Shown piece by piece: positions 26,810 to 35,697 of a DNA stretch of 64,000 nt. Every line of letters starts with the position of its first letter. Position 1 is the first letter of the stretch. The DNA comes from Bifidobacterium boum. GTDB taxonomy: Bacteria; Actinomycetota; Actinomycetes; Actinomycetales; Bifidobacteriaceae. Under the pieces are notes generated by a model. The model saw nothing but the letters and a program-made list of their open reading frames with translations. It searched no databases and was not told the DNA's origin. Location of the stretch: the NCBI RefSeq assembly GCF_000741535.1, contig NZ_JGYQ01000013.1:62001-126000 (forward strand), given 5' to 3'. Position numbers and translations under genes: made by a program.

Positions 26810-27940
26810 ATGAAGGATTCCAACGGCGCGAGCGTGCGCCGACATACAAGCATTACGCGCGGCGTCTTTTCCCGGGAGCGTTCCGCAATCAGACTGACTG
26901 CTGCGATTCTTGCCGGCATGATGCTGTTGCCGTTGTCCGCTTGCGGCGGGTCCGATACGGACGTTTCGGCGCTATCCAGCGAATCCGCGTCGACGAGCGC
27001 GACACCGTCCGAATCCGCTTCGCCGAGTGAAACCCCGCAATCCAGCGCAAGCCCCTCGGATGACGCTTCCGCCCAGTCCGATGGCAATGCAGGGTCTTCC
27101 AACGCGTCCGGGGCAGCTGTTGATATGCTGGCGACCTTGCCGGTCAAGGGTCGTGCTCCCAAGACCGGGTATGCGCGCACGCAGTTCGGTGCAGCTTGGT
27201 CGGATGTCGACCATAACGGTTGCGATACGCGCAACGACATCCTCAAGCGTGATATGACGAACGTGACGTTCAAACCCGGTACGCATGACTGTGTGGTCAA
27301 AACCGGCACGCTCAACGACCCGTACACCGGCAAGACCATCAATTTCGTGCGCGGACAGCATACGTCGACCGCCGTGCAAATCGACCATGTCGTCGCTTTG
27401 TCGGATGCGTGGCAGAAGGGGGCGCAGCAGTTGAGTGCCGATCAGCGCCTGCAGCTGGCGAACGATCCGTATAATCTGCTCGCGGTAGACGGTCCGGCGA
27501 ACCAACAGAAATCCGATTCCGATGCGGCATCATGGCTGCCGTCGAACAAGTCGTTCCGCTGCCAGTATGTTGCACGACAGATCGGTGTGAAACACAAGTA
27601 CGCACTGTGGGTGACGCAAGCGGAGAAGGATGCGATGACCAGCGTGCTGTCCGGATGCCCGGGGCAGACCGTGCCCGATGGTGGTGGCGTGGTCGCCTCC
27701 GCACAAGCGGACAGCCAGCCTGCGCAGACCCCTGAGCCAGCCCAGACCACGCAAGCGGCGCCAGCGCCAGCACAGACACAGGCCGCACCGGCTCCCGCAC
27801 CAGCACAACAGTCCGGTGGAGATGTTTACTACCAGAACTGCTCTGCCGTCCGCGCGGCGGGCAAAGCCCCGCTATATCAAGGGCAACCAGGATATTCGAG
27901 GAAACTCGACCGTGACGGCGACGGCGTGGCCTGTGAGTGA
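26810..27940 (+). CDS. Secreted lipoprotein with HNH (DUF1524) nuclease and excalibur domains
   Basis: The 376-residue product has a signal sequence ending in the lipobox LSAC-GGS, so it should be a lipid-anchored exported protein. A Ser/Pro/Glu-rich linker follows. The DUF1524 HNH-type core then reads VQIDHVVALSDAWQKGA and NLLAVDGPANQQKSD, with His and Asn of the nuclease finger. After a Pro/Ala/Gln-rich linker the C-terminus is an excalibur calcium-binding domain, with NCSAVRAAGKAP and LDRDGDGVACE. Extracellular DNA degradation is the likely role. The ATG at 26810 follows GGAGGAG. A hairpin at 27944-27979 lies just after the stop. Confidence 0.87.
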   Translation: MKDSNGASVRRHTSITRGVFSRERSAIRLTAAILAGMMLLPLSACGGSDTDVSALSSESASTSATPSESASPSETPQSSASPSDDASAQSDGNAGSSNASGAAVDMLATLPVKGRAPKTGYARTQFGAAWSDVDHNGCDTRNDILKRDMTNVTFKPGTHDCVVKTGTLNDPYTGKTINFVRGQHTSTAVQIDHVVALSDAWQKGAQQLSADQRLQLANDPYNLLAVDGPANQQKSDSDAASWLPSNKSFRCQYVARQIGVKHKYALWVTQAEKDAMTSVLSGCPGQTVPDGGGVVASAQADSQPAQTPEPAQTTQAAPAPAQTQAAPAPAPAQQSGGDVYYQNCSAVRAAGKAPLYQGQPGYSRKLDRDGDGVACE

Positions 27941-28105
27941 TCACTGTCCGGAATCGGCCGTGTGGTCGGTTCCGGACAGCGTGTTGAAGCCGTCCGCGCG
28001 AATCGTCTCACCATCGCCGCAGACCGCCGCGGGACTTTCAATCAATCCATATACTGGGAGCAAACACGGGAGCCGCAAAAGGCAGCATGACGGGAGTCCG
28101 CAAGC

Positions 28106-29236
28106 ATGACCAACCAGCAATTCGAGCCGTTCTATGATGTCAATCGCACGTATGACGACAATTATCGGCAGGGGCCGTTCGGCCTGTTCGCACAGGCGCT
28201 GACAGGAGGGACCACGACGGAAACCGACGCTACGTCGGCTTGCGCTGCCACGCCTGCCAGCGTGCTTGGCTTCCCGGTGAACCTGCCGTTTGGCATTCCC
28301 GCCGGCCCGCTGCTCAACTCGCGGTTCACGACCGCCGCTTTCCGCATGGGATTCGATTTGGCCGTGTACAAGACCGTGCGGTCACGCGCTTGGGGCTGCA
28401 ACCCGTTCCCGAACGTGCTTGCCGTTCATCCCAAGGCGGCGGACGGGTCACTTACTCCCGGCAGCGCCGAGCTTGACGAGGGCGTTCTGGCTGATACCCG
28501 CTACAATCTGCCGATTTCCATCTCGAATTCCTTCGGCGTGCCGTCACGCGACCCTGACGTATGGCAGCCGGATATGCGTGACGCCATCGCCGCCGCCGGC
28601 CCCGGGCAGCTGCTGGTGCCGAGTTTCCAAGGTTCACGCGTCGCCGGCATGAGCACCGACGAATACATTGCCGACCATGTGGCCTGTGCGCGACTCGTAT
28701 GCGAAACCGGCGCACAACTCATGGAAATGAACACGAGTTGCCCGAACGAGGGCCATAATCGGCTGCTATGCCATGATCCGCATCTGGTTGGCCGCATCAC
28801 CGAAGCGGTGAAGAACGAGATCGGCGACCGGCCGCTTATCGTCAAACTCGCCTATTTCCCCTCGGATATCGAGCTGGAAACCATGGTGCGTGAGACCGTC
28901 GGACACGGCACGGCACAAGGTTTCTCCACTATCAACACGATTTCCGCGAAACTCGTGGACGCTTCCGGCAACCAGGCGCTTCCCGGCGAGGGACGTGACC
29001 GTAGCGGCGTGTGCGGGAACGCGATCCGTGGGGCTGGACTGGACATGGTCCGCCGCCTGTCGGCGATTCGTGAGCGTCTTGGTCTTGATTTCGCGATTGT
29101 CGGGGTCGGCGGGGTTATCGAACCGGAGCATTATCTCGCGTATCGCGAGGCAGGTGCAGACGCGGTGATGAGCGCGACGGGCGCCATGTGGGATGCGACA
29201 CTCGCACAGCGCATTAAAGCCGCCATCGGCGCGTGA
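28106..29236 (+). CDS. Dihydroorotate dehydrogenase-like flavoprotein
   Basis: The 376-residue TIM-barrel protein resembles dihydroorotate dehydrogenases. It has the FMN-binding opening FPVNLPFGIPAGPLLNSRF, a KTVRSR segment, the substrate loop MEMNTSCPNEGH with the Cys expected of class 1 enzymes, KLAYFP, and the phosphate-binding end IVGVGGVIEPEHYLAYREAGADAVMSATGAM. True class 1 enzymes are nearer 310 residues, and here several loops are longer. No pyrimidine genes adjoin, so a related oxidoreductase role is possible. The ribosome binding site is not strong. Confidence 0.75.
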   Translation: MTNQQFEPFYDVNRTYDDNYRQGPFGLFAQALTGGTTTETDATSACAATPASVLGFPVNLPFGIPAGPLLNSRFTTAAFRMGFDLAVYKTVRSRAWGCNPFPNVLAVHPKAADGSLTPGSAELDEGVLADTRYNLPISISNSFGVPSRDPDVWQPDMRDAIAAAGPGQLLVPSFQGSRVAGMSTDEYIADHVACARLVCETGAQLMEMNTSCPNEGHNRLLCHDPHLVGRITEAVKNEIGDRPLIVKLAYFPSDIELETMVRETVGHGTAQGFSTINTISAKLVDASGNQALPGEGRDRSGVCGNAIRGAGLDMVRRLSAIRERLGLDFAIVGVGGVIEPEHYLAYREAGADAVMSATGAMWDATLAQRIKAAIGA

Positions 29237-29288
29237 ATCAGGTGCCAAGACTGCGGCAGACCGTACGGACATGCCTGTCACGTCAGTC

Positions 29289-29338
29289 TTCTGCTTGTGC
29301 CGACGCTGAGCGCTTGGTCAGCGTCGGCACAAGCAGAA
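29289..29338. terminator. 21-bp perfect hairpin of the GCGTCGGCA repeat family (family 4)
   Basis: The left arm starts TTCTGCTTGTGCCGACGCTG and pairs fully across 21 bp with the right arm, leaving an 8-nt loop. It lies between the convergent dihydroorotate dehydrogenase-like and DUF1801 genes. Shorter relatives occur at 35104-35225. Confidence 0.75.
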
Positions 29339-29381
29339 CGTAGACGGCATATACCCGGTTAGTCCCGCGAAACCACGGATA

Positions 29382-29777
29382 TCAGTATCCGGAACGACGC
29401 TGGTCCCAGAAGGTCTGTACGTCGCGCTTGTCGGCGATAGTGAAGTCGATGATCTGCTCGAGCACTTCCCACGTGTCGCTGCGGCCGTAGGGAATCTGGA
29501 AGGTTTTCTTGCCACGCTTGAGATGCTGCTGCTCGATGAGCGGCACAGCGTGTTCGAATGCCCGCGGTTCGGAGCCGACGGTCACATGGTTGGTCAGCGC
29601 GGTGAACCCGATGATGAAGGTGCCGTGATCGGTGAACATCGGCTGGTTCCATTTGATTTCGCACACCAGCTGCGGCCATGTGGCGTGTACCCAGTTGAGC
29701 AACTCGTTGAACTCATCACGATGGTCAGAGTTGGCGATTGAGTCAAGATATTCCTCGACGTCCGCGTATTTCGCCAT
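29382..29777 (-). CDS. DUF1801 (YdhG-like) protein
   Basis: The 131-residue product, beginning MAKYADVEEYLDSIANSDHR, belongs to the DUF1801/YdhG group. IKWNQPMFTDHGTFIIGF and a C-terminal segment with QIPYGRSDTWEVLEQIIDF are conserved. The fold is shared with frataxin-like and iron-chaperone-annotated proteins, but function is not settled. The start at 29777 is chosen because homology begins there; the frame stays open for 195 more codons, but those are Arg-rich and without family features. No strong ribosome binding site is visible. Confidence 0.8.
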   Translation of the reverse strand: MAKYADVEEYLDSIANSDHRDEFNELLNWVHATWPQLVCEIKWNQPMFTDHGTFIIGFTALTNHVTVGSEPRAFEHAVPLIEQQHLKRGKKTFQIPYGRSDTWEVLEQIIDFTIADKRDVQTFWDQRRSGY

Positions 29778-30161
29778 ATGCTGCTCCAATCCGGTCAGTG
29801 GCGCGTTCCGGTTCCGTCCCGGCGACGCTGCTCTTGCAAGCGTACCGTATCGGGCGCGCTGAATCATCAGCGGCGGCATCGCCTTTCCCGCTCCGTTCCC
29901 CCTGGTACGCCACCCGGCTGACGGCGAACGCTCGTTGTTCCCGCTTCTCACGGGTCCTGTATCGCCACGCTTGCAGGTCATGGATGGTACCAAGCCATAT
30001 GGCACATCATGAAGCAACCAGAACGCTGATTCGCGGATCCCGCGGCTTGTCAGGAACAGGAACCCGCAGATGCGACCGTATCTGTCGGTTCCTGCAGCCG
30101 GCCGAATACACCAGCCTGCAACTGCGAGCCCCCCCCCCCGCACACGCATCAACAACGCAAA
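29778..30161. other. Intergenic region with an 11-base C tract
   Basis: No gene was recognised between the DUF1801 start and the leuD terminator. A run of eleven C occurs at 30129-30139 (G on the minus strand), inside an Arg-rich open frame continuous with the DUF1801 gene. Confidence 0.5.
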
Positions 30162-30191
30162 GGCCGCGGAACCCATGTGAATCCCGCGGCC
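30162..30191 (-). terminator. Terminator of leuD
   Basis: GGCCGCGG (30162-30169) pairs with CCGCGGCC (30184-30191), followed on the minus strand by TTTGCGTTG. Confidence 0.75.
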
Positions 30192-30207
30192 AACAGTGTA
30201 TGCCTGG

Positions 30208-30894
30208 CTACTCCCGGCTGGCGATCGGTCCCGCCCAAGGCTGCGTCTCCTCGGGCTCACGCGCCGACTGGATCGGCACATCAGGCCAGTGCTTGGCCGG
30301 AATCGTCTTCGGTTTGAACGGGAACTTCTCGGCGCGCATCTTCTCGTAGGCAGCGATGTCATCCTCGTGCTGGAGCGTCAGATCGATGTCGTCATAGCCG
30401 TTCATCAGACGCCAACGCACATAGTCGCCCACTTCGAACGGCAGAGTCACGTCACCGCACGTCACGGTGCGTGCCCCCAAGTCGACGGTCATCTCACGGC
30501 CGGGCTCCTCTTCGAGCAGCTTCCACAGTAGCTCGACGCTTTCCTGCGGCATGATTGCCGCGAGCACACCGTTCTTTGCGGTGTTGCCGTAGAAGATATC
30601 GGCGAAACGGGAGGAAATGACCACACGGAAACCGTAATCGCGCAACGCCCACACCGCGTGTTCACGCGACGAGCCGATACCGAAATCCGGTCCCGCGACC
30701 AGAATCTTGCCCTGCTTGTATTCGGGGCGATTAAGCACGAACTCGGGATCACGACGCCACGCGTAGAACAGCGCGTCCTCGAACCCGGTTTTCTTGACCC
30801 GCTTGAGGAACACGGCGGGGATGATCTGGTCGGTATCCACATTCGAGCGGCGGAGCGGAACGCCGGTTCCGGTCACCACAGTCAGCTTTTCCAT
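30208..30894 (-). CDS. leuD: 3-isopropylmalate dehydratase small subunit
   Basis: The 228-residue swivel-domain subunit acts with LeuC to convert 2- to 3-isopropylmalate in leucine synthesis. [41 protein letters not shown] and [13 protein letters not shown] are diagnostic. The start at 30894 follows AAAGGAA. It lies 118 bp downstream of leuC on the same strand and ends in a terminator, so leuCD form an operon. Confidence 0.96.
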   Translation of the reverse strand: MEKLTVVTGTGVPLRRSNVDTDQIIPAVFLKRVKKTGFEDALFYAWRRDPEFVLNRPEYKQGKILVAGPDFGIGSSREHAVWALRDYGFRVVISSRFADIFYGNTAKNGVLAAIMPQESVELLWKLLEEEPGREMTVDLGARTVTCGDVTLPFEVGDYVRWRLMNGYDDIDLTLQHEDDIAAYEKMRAEKFPFKPKTIPAKHWPDVPIQSAREPEETQPWAGPIASRE

Positions 30895-31012
30895 AACGAT
30901 TCCTTTCATCGGCCGGCGGATTGTGCGTCGGCCTTCAGACCGGTCGCCTGTGTTGTCGGCGGCCGGATTGCACATTCAGTACGTCTTGGTTGTTGTGTCG
31001 TTTCCGACCGAA

Positions 31013-32416
31013 TCACAGGTCTTCCGGGCTAGAAATCGTGCCGCGGATTGCCGTGGCGGCGGCAACGGCCGGCGATGCCAGATGCGTACGCGAACCCTTG
31101 CCCTGGCGTCCCTCGAAGTTACGGTTCGAGGTGGAAATCGAGCGCTCGCCCGGCACCATCTTGTCTGGGTTCATGCCCAGGCACATCGAGCAGCCGGCGT
31201 TGCGCCATTCCGCACCGAAATCCTTGAAGATCTTGTCAAGCCCTTCACGTTCGGCTTCAAGACGCACACGGGAGGATGCAGGCACCACGAGCACGCGATG
31301 GATGGAATCGGCCTTGTGATGGCCTTTCATGATTTTCGCCGCGGTACGCAGGTCGTCAATACGGCCGTTCGTGCACGAACCGATGAATACCGTATCCACC
31401 GGGATGCTCTTCATCGGTTGGCCGGGCTTCAAACCCATGTATTCGATCGCGGACTGGGCAGCCGCACGCTGCTCGGCGTCGGCAATATCCTCCGGCACCG
31501 GGACGTTGCCGTCAATCGGCACGCCCTGGCCGGGGTTGGTGCCCCACGTGACGAACGGCGTCAAATCGGCGGCGTTGAGCGTCACTTCCTTATCGAACAC
31601 GGCGTCATCATCGGTTTTCAGCGTCTTCCAATAGGCGACCGCCTTGTCCCACATCTCGCCTTCAGGCGCGTGCGGACGGCCCTTCAAGTATTCGAAGGTC
31701 GTCTCGTCTGGGGCGATCATGCCGGCACGGGCGCCCGCCTCGATGGACATGTTGCAGATGGTCATGCGCTCGTCCATGCTCAGCTTGCGGATCGCCTCGC
31801 CACGATATTCGATGACATGGCCCTGGCCGCCGCCGGTGCCGATCTTCGCGATGATGGCAAGGATGATGTCCTTGGCGCTCGCACTCTTCGGCAGCTCGCC
31901 CTCGATGTTCACGGCCATGGTCTTGAACGGCTTGAGCGACAGGGTCTGCGTGGCCATCACGTGTTCGACCTCGGAGGTGCCGATGCCGAAGGCGAGTGCG
32001 CCGAACGCACCGTGCGTGGAGGTGTGGGAGTCGCCGCACACGATGGTCATACCCGGCTGGGTGAGGCCAAGGATCGGGGCGAACGCGTGCACGATGCCTT
32101 GGTCGGCGTCGCCGAGCGGGTGCAGCCTCACGCCGAATTCCTTGCAGTTCTTCTCCAGCGTGCTCAGCTGCAGCGCGGAGGTCTTGTCAGGGTTCGGACG
32201 GTCGATGTCGACGGTCGGCGTGTTGTGGTCTTCCGTCGCGATCAGCAGATCGGTGTGACGCGGCTTACGGCCTGCCAGACGGAGTCCTTCGAATGCCTGC
32301 GGGCTGGTGACCTCATGCATCAGCATCAGGTCGATGTAGATCAGATCCGGCGCGCCGTTTTCGCCTTGCCGTACGAGATGGTCTGCCCATACCTTTTCTG
32401 CCAGTGTGGTTCCCAT
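31013..32416 (-). CDS. leuC: 3-isopropylmalate dehydratase large subunit
   Basis: The 467-residue aconitase-family subunit has [20 protein letters not shown] and [17 protein letters not shown], with [10 protein letters not shown] nearer the C-terminus. These supply the three cysteines of the 4Fe-4S cluster. Length matches bacterial LeuC. The start follows AAAGGAG. It is divergent from an IclR-type regulator with a 147-bp gap, the usual actinobacterial arrangement for leucine-responsive control of leuCD. Confidence 0.97.
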   Translation of the reverse strand: MGTTLAEKVWADHLVRQGENGAPDLIYIDLMLMHEVTSPQAFEGLRLAGRKPRHTDLLIATEDHNTPTVDIDRPNPDKTSALQLSTLEKNCKEFGVRLHPLGDADQGIVHAFAPILGLTQPGMTIVCGDSHTSTHGAFGALAFGIGTSEVEHVMATQTLSLKPFKTMAVNIEGELPKSASAKDIILAIIAKIGTGGGQGHVIEYRGEAIRKLSMDERMTICNMSIEAGARAGMIAPDETTFEYLKGRPHAPEGEMWDKAVAYWKTLKTDDDAVFDKEVTLNAADLTPFVTWGTNPGQGVPIDGNVPVPEDIADAEQRAAAQSAIEYMGLKPGQPMKSIPVDTVFIGSCTNGRIDDLRTAAKIMKGHHKADSIHRVLVVPASSRVRLEAEREGLDKIFKDFGAEWRNAGCSMCLGMNPDKMVPGERSISTSNRNFEGRQGKGSRTHLASPAVAAATAIRGTISSPEDL

Positions 32417-32528
32417 GCTGTCTCCTTTGGCGGAATTTCAACGTTTTCGCCCTAAAATTACTTCAGCCATGCGTTTCCACATGGCCCTCTGTACTCCACT
32501 ATGTCGGTTTTCGGTGTGCGCCTGCTTT

Positions 32529-32563
32529 TGCGTTTCGATATGTGAGATGGCATAATCCGGAAT
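32529..32563 (+). promoter_or_regulatory. Promoter of the IclR regulator, apparently leaderless
   Basis: A -35-like TTGCGT (32529-32534) and a -10 CATAAT (32551-32556) are 16 bp apart. The -10 ends seven bases before the ATG, which lacks a ribosome binding site, so transcription probably starts at or next to the ATG. The leuC promoter should lie in the same 147-bp gap. Confidence 0.6.
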
Positions 32564-33391
32564 ATGACTTCTTCCACATTGCGCGTTCCCGTAGGATCGG
32601 AACGCTTTGGCACCAAGGATTTTATGGGTCCTAACCTCGCTCAGAACCAGTCGCAGCAATCCGACGGCGACATTCATTCTGGCGTTGGGGTACTTGACAA
32701 AACCGTGAAAATATTGGATGCGCTCGAATCCGGGCCCGCCACTCTCGGCCAGTTGGTCAACGAGACCGGACTGGCCCGACCGACCGCGCATCGTCTGGCC
32801 ATCGCTTTGGAGCGTCATCGTTTCGTAATCCGCGACCAGCACGGTCGCTTCGTCTTGGGATCGCGATTCGCCGAGCTCGCCGCCGCCGCAGGCGAAGACC
32901 GACTGCTCACCGCCTCTGGCCCGATTCTGCAGACCCTGCTCGACCGCACCGGCGAATCCGCGCAAATCTACCGCCGTCAAGGCGACCAGCGCGTATGCAT
33001 CGCCGCCGTAGAGCGTGCCAGCGGCTTGCGCGATTCCATTCCCGTCGGAGCGCTGCTGAGCATGGAAGCCGGGTCCGCCGCACAGATCCTGCTCGCGTGG
33101 GAGGATTCCGAGCGCCTGCATCAGGGCTTGCGCCACGCGAAATTCACCGCCGCCAAGCTTGCCGCCGTACGCCGGCGCGGGTGGGCGGAATCCGTCAACG
33201 AACGCGAGGACGGCGTGTGCTCGATTTCCGCGCCGATCCGCAACCCTTCCGGTCAGGTTATCGCCGCGATTTCCATCTCCGGGCCGACCGGCCGCATGGG
33301 CACCACCCCGGGCCGCCGGTACGCGCCGCTCGTGATGGCCGCCGGCAAATACCTCACCGACGCTCTGCTGCGCGCCAGCGGTGAGCGGTGA
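32564..33391 (+). CDS. IclR-family regulator, LtbR/NdgR-like
   Basis: The 275-residue protein has an IclR winged helix (VKILDALESGPATLGQLVNE, then GLARPTAHRLAIALERH) and an effector domain containing YRRQGDQRVCIAAVE and SIPVGALLSMEAGSAAQILL. In Corynebacterium and Streptomyces the orthologues LtbR and NdgR are divergent from leuCD and repress or tune it in response to amino-acid supply. The same position here supports that role. The 40-residue N-terminal extension is poorly conserved, and an internal ATG (MGPNLAQ) is an alternative start. A terminator follows. Confidence 0.88.
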   Translation: MTSSTLRVPVGSERFGTKDFMGPNLAQNQSQQSDGDIHSGVGVLDKTVKILDALESGPATLGQLVNETGLARPTAHRLAIALERHRFVIRDQHGRFVLGSRFAELAAAAGEDRLLTASGPILQTLLDRTGESAQIYRRQGDQRVCIAAVERASGLRDSIPVGALLSMEAGSAAQILLAWEDSERLHQGLRHAKFTAAKLAAVRRRGWAESVNEREDGVCSISAPIRNPSGQVIAAISISGPTGRMGTTPGRRYAPLVMAAGKYLTDALLRASGER

Positions 33392-33422
33392 CACCCGGCA
33401 TCTGGACTTCAGATGACTTCTC

Positions 33423-33462
33423 GCCCGTCACAAGCCGGTTGTGCCGGCGTGTGACGGGCTTC
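33423..33462 (+). terminator. Terminator of the IclR regulator
   Basis: GCCCGTCACA (33423-33432) pairs with TGTGACGGGC (33450-33459), with a further internal GCCGG pairing; TTCG follows. Confidence 0.7.
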
Positions 33463-33491
33463 GCCGTTCCGCACCAAACAGATTGGTTGCC

Positions 33492-33679
33492 GATTTGCTT
33501 GGTGTGGAACGGATACTAAGGGGATTGGGCGAGACAGCGTCTCCGTCGAAAAGACGAATCGGCTCTATTATGCGGATTTGAGCGATATCCCCGATGAGGA
33601 TTCCGGGCATATCGCACCCCCGCCGCTCCACACCCGAGAAGTATCCGGAAGATTCGCATCGTGTGGAACAGATACCAAG
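33492..33679. repeat. Two copies of the GTRTGGAA-GATAC intergenic repeat (family 3)
   Basis: Copies at 33492 (core GGTGTGGAACGGATACTAAG) and 33651 (core CGTGTGGAACAGATACCAAG) match others at 46153 and 49941. They occupy the 401-bp gap between the IclR and metallophosphoesterase genes. No gene is seen in that gap. Confidence 0.65.
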
Positions 33680-33792
33680 CAATCCTCTAGTATCAGCGGA
33701 ATCCAGGAAACCGCCGCCAATGCCCTGCCGGCACCACCGACCCCTCCCCCTCGACTGTGCATTCCACGTGATCGTGCACTACTGTTGACAAT

Positions 33793-35073
33793 ATGATTGA
33801 CAAGCAACGCCCCGACAGCCGACATCGGCCGTTATCCGTATCCACACGTCTGGGACGCCTGCAATTCCATGAATCCGGCAAATTCCGCATCCTACAGCTT
33901 TCCGATATCCAAGATGGGCCGAAGGTCTCAAACGATACCATCCGCCTGATTGCCGCCGCAGCGGATGCCGCACGCCCGGATATCGTCATCTTTACCGGTA
34001 ACCAGATCGCCGGGTACGACAGTGCATACGCTGACACATTCCGAAAGCGCACGTGGCGCACCCCACTCGAGCGCATACGGCAGAACGAAGCGAGCCGCGA
34101 ACAGCTTGACCATACGCGTGATATGGTGCGTGAAAGCATCCGACAGTTCCTGCAGCCGCTCATCGAGCGCGGTATCCCGTGGGTGGCAACGTATGGCAAC
34201 CATGACAGCCAGTGCGGGCTGAGCCGCGAGGATATGGATGCCATCTACCGCGAATTCCCCGGGTGTCTCAACGCCGAATCAACCGCGTCGCGCCCCGACC
34301 TGCCGCGTACCCGGCCAAGTTCAGGGCTTCCTGACCAGCGCATCTACCCGTGCGAGGCGGGTACGCTCGCTCTGCCGGTTATGGACGTGGACCGCAAACG
34401 TACGGTCCTGGCGCTGGCGGTGTTGGATTCTGGCGATTACTCCCGTTCCGGCGGCTATGGTTCGCCGTCGGATGCTGCGCTGCATTTCCTTGACCTCATG
34501 CCCGGCGTTCTGCACACCCGCATGATGGTGTTCCAGCATTTCCCGCTCCCCCAGTATTACCGACTACTCAAGTCAGTGCCGCCGAATGCCGCGCACGCGG
34601 TGGAGGGATACCGCGTGTTTTCCGGTCATCATTACGTTTTGAACGAAGATAACACCTTGCCCGGCAGCTACCTGGGTGAGGGCGTCAGCTGTCCTGATGC
34701 GGACAGCGGCGAATACGCGATTCTGGCGAAAGACCGGCGATATTTTGCCGTTGCCGCGGGGCATGATCATCGTAACGGTTTCGCTGGCGAAGTCGATGAT
34801 ATGCTGCTGGTCGCATCCCCCACCTGCGGATTCGGGTCATACGGTCCGGCTCCGGCGCGGGTCGCTGCGCGATTATTCGAGTTTGATATCCGCCACCCGT
34901 ATCATCCGCGTACGCAGCTGCTCGAATTCGGCGATCTGGTCGGTAAACCCAACTCGCATAAGACCTACACGTTCGCGATTTCCAGCGAGGCGGACCAGCT
35001 GGGCGAATCCATGAACCTGCTGCGACGCCCCGGGTGGCTTGAACGCTTGCGACGCGCGCTGCGCTCCCGCTGA
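33793..35073 (+). CDS. Calcineurin-like metallophosphoesterase
   Basis: The 426-residue product follows the metallophosphoesterase pattern: LQLSDIQDG (usual DxH replaced by DIQ), IFTGNQ, YGNHDS, VFQHFPLP and GHDHRNGF supply metal ligands. The middle replaces the usual GDxxD by TGNQ, as seen in a DUF-type branch related to purple-acid-like esterases. No signal peptide is visible, so it should act in the cytoplasm; the substrate is unknown. No ribosome binding site precedes the ATG. A -10-like TACTGT ends seven bases upstream, so a leaderless start is possible. Confidence 0.83.
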   Translation: MIDKQRPDSRHRPLSVSTRLGRLQFHESGKFRILQLSDIQDGPKVSNDTIRLIAAAADAARPDIVIFTGNQIAGYDSAYADTFRKRTWRTPLERIRQNEASREQLDHTRDMVRESIRQFLQPLIERGIPWVATYGNHDSQCGLSREDMDAIYREFPGCLNAESTASRPDLPRTRPSSGLPDQRIYPCEAGTLALPVMDVDRKRTVLALAVLDSGDYSRSGGYGSPSDAALHFLDLMPGVLHTRMMVFQHFPLPQYYRLLKSVPPNAAHAVEGYRVFSGHHYVLNEDNTLPGSYLGEGVSCPDADSGEYAILAKDRRYFAVAAGHDHRNGFAGEVDDMLLVASPTCGFGSYGPAPARVAARLFEFDIRHPYHPRTQLLEFGDLVGKPNSHKTYTFAISSEADQLGESMNLLRRPGWLERLRRALRSR

Positions 35074-35103
35074 ACCGGATTCGGGACGTGAACTGACAGA
35101 CCC

Positions 35104-35225
35104 CTCAGTGTCGGCAGAAACAGAACCACCTCCTTCTGCCGACACTGACAGAACAGTAAGCGTCGGCAGAAGGAAGTGAGTCAGCCTCCACCGACGCTGA
35201 CAACACACTCAGCGTCGGCAGAGGG
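35104..35225. repeat. Cluster of alternating GCGTCGGCAGAAG repeats (family 4)
   Basis: Copies at 35104, 35156 and 35208 read CTCAGTGTCGGCAGAAA or near variants. Two inverted copies lie between them (35132 and 35188). The first pair forms a 14-bp stem, CAGTGTCGGCAGAA with TTCTGCCGACACTG. The cluster fills the gap between the metallophosphoesterase and tRNA-Gln and could terminate transcription from either side. Confidence 0.7.
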
Positions 35226-35302
35226 CTATGGTTACGAATCGGTGAACGGCAGGAAGCTGTATGCATACGAAAAAAGCCACCGCACTCGCGGTGGCTTCTC
35301 GT

Positions 35303-35377
35303 TGGCTGGGGTACCTGGACTCGAACCAAGAATGGATGAACCAGAATCACCTGTGTTGCCAATTACACCATACCCCA
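35303..35377 (-). tRNA. tRNA-Gln (CTG anticodon)
   Basis: The acceptor arms TGGGGTA and TACCCCA pair, followed by discriminator G and a genome-encoded CCA. The anticodon loop TTCTGGT gives CTG, and the T arm has GGTTCGAGTCC. It lies 41 bp downstream of tRNA-Glu on the same strand. Confidence 0.93.
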
Positions 35378-35418
35378 ATTGGCAGGCGCCGCAGCTCTTG
35401 GAACTGCTTCGTCGGTCG

Positions 35419-35491
35419 TACCCCCGACCGGATTTGAACCGGTGTTGGCGCCGTGAGAGGGCGTAGTCCTAGACCGCTAGACGACGGGGGC
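35419..35491 (-). tRNA. tRNA-Glu (CTC anticodon)
   Basis: The acceptor arms GCCCCCG and CGGGGGT pair with discriminator A. The anticodon loop CTCTCAC gives CTC, and the T arm has GGTTCAAATCC. CCA is not encoded. It lies downstream of gltX on the same strand. Confidence 0.94.
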
Positions 35492-35598
35492 GTTTAGTTA
35501 TCTGTTTACGTCTCTCGACGCAACAGTTGAATAATATACAGCGGATGACACCGCCACGCAAATCGCCGGCAACATCGGCGTGTCGCAATAGGGAAAGC

Positions 35599-35623
35599 GG
35601 TCTGGAACATGATGTTCCAGGCC
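35599..35623 (-). terminator. Probable terminator of gltX
   Basis: GGYCTGGAACAT pairs with ATGTTCCAGRCC around one central base, and GCTTTCCCT follows on the minus strand. Confidence 0.6.
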
Positions 35624-35697
35624 GCCCAATCACTACTGCCGCAAGGACTTAGCGGTCAGCCTCGGATCGCCGCCGTGCCAAGCCCCGCGTACAGGTG

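Noticed and set aside
29289..29338. Insertion sequence inverted repeat
   Set aside because: The hairpin has an 8-nt loop and no transposase; it fits a terminator or repeat-family role better.
30100..30195. 6C-type small RNA at the C11 tract
   Set aside because: 6C RNAs need two stable hairpins with C-rich loops. Only a four-base stem can be drawn around this tract, and the adjoining hairpin is the leuD terminator.
29778..30362. 195-codon in-frame extension of the DUF1801 gene
   Set aside because: The extension is Arg-rich, crosses the leuD terminator and C11 tract, and overlaps leuD. The family domain starts at 29777.
30794..32455. Plus-strand 553-codon open frame
   Set aside because: It is antisense to leuC and leuD, which have complete family motifs, and has no motif of its own. 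High-GC codon bias explains its length.
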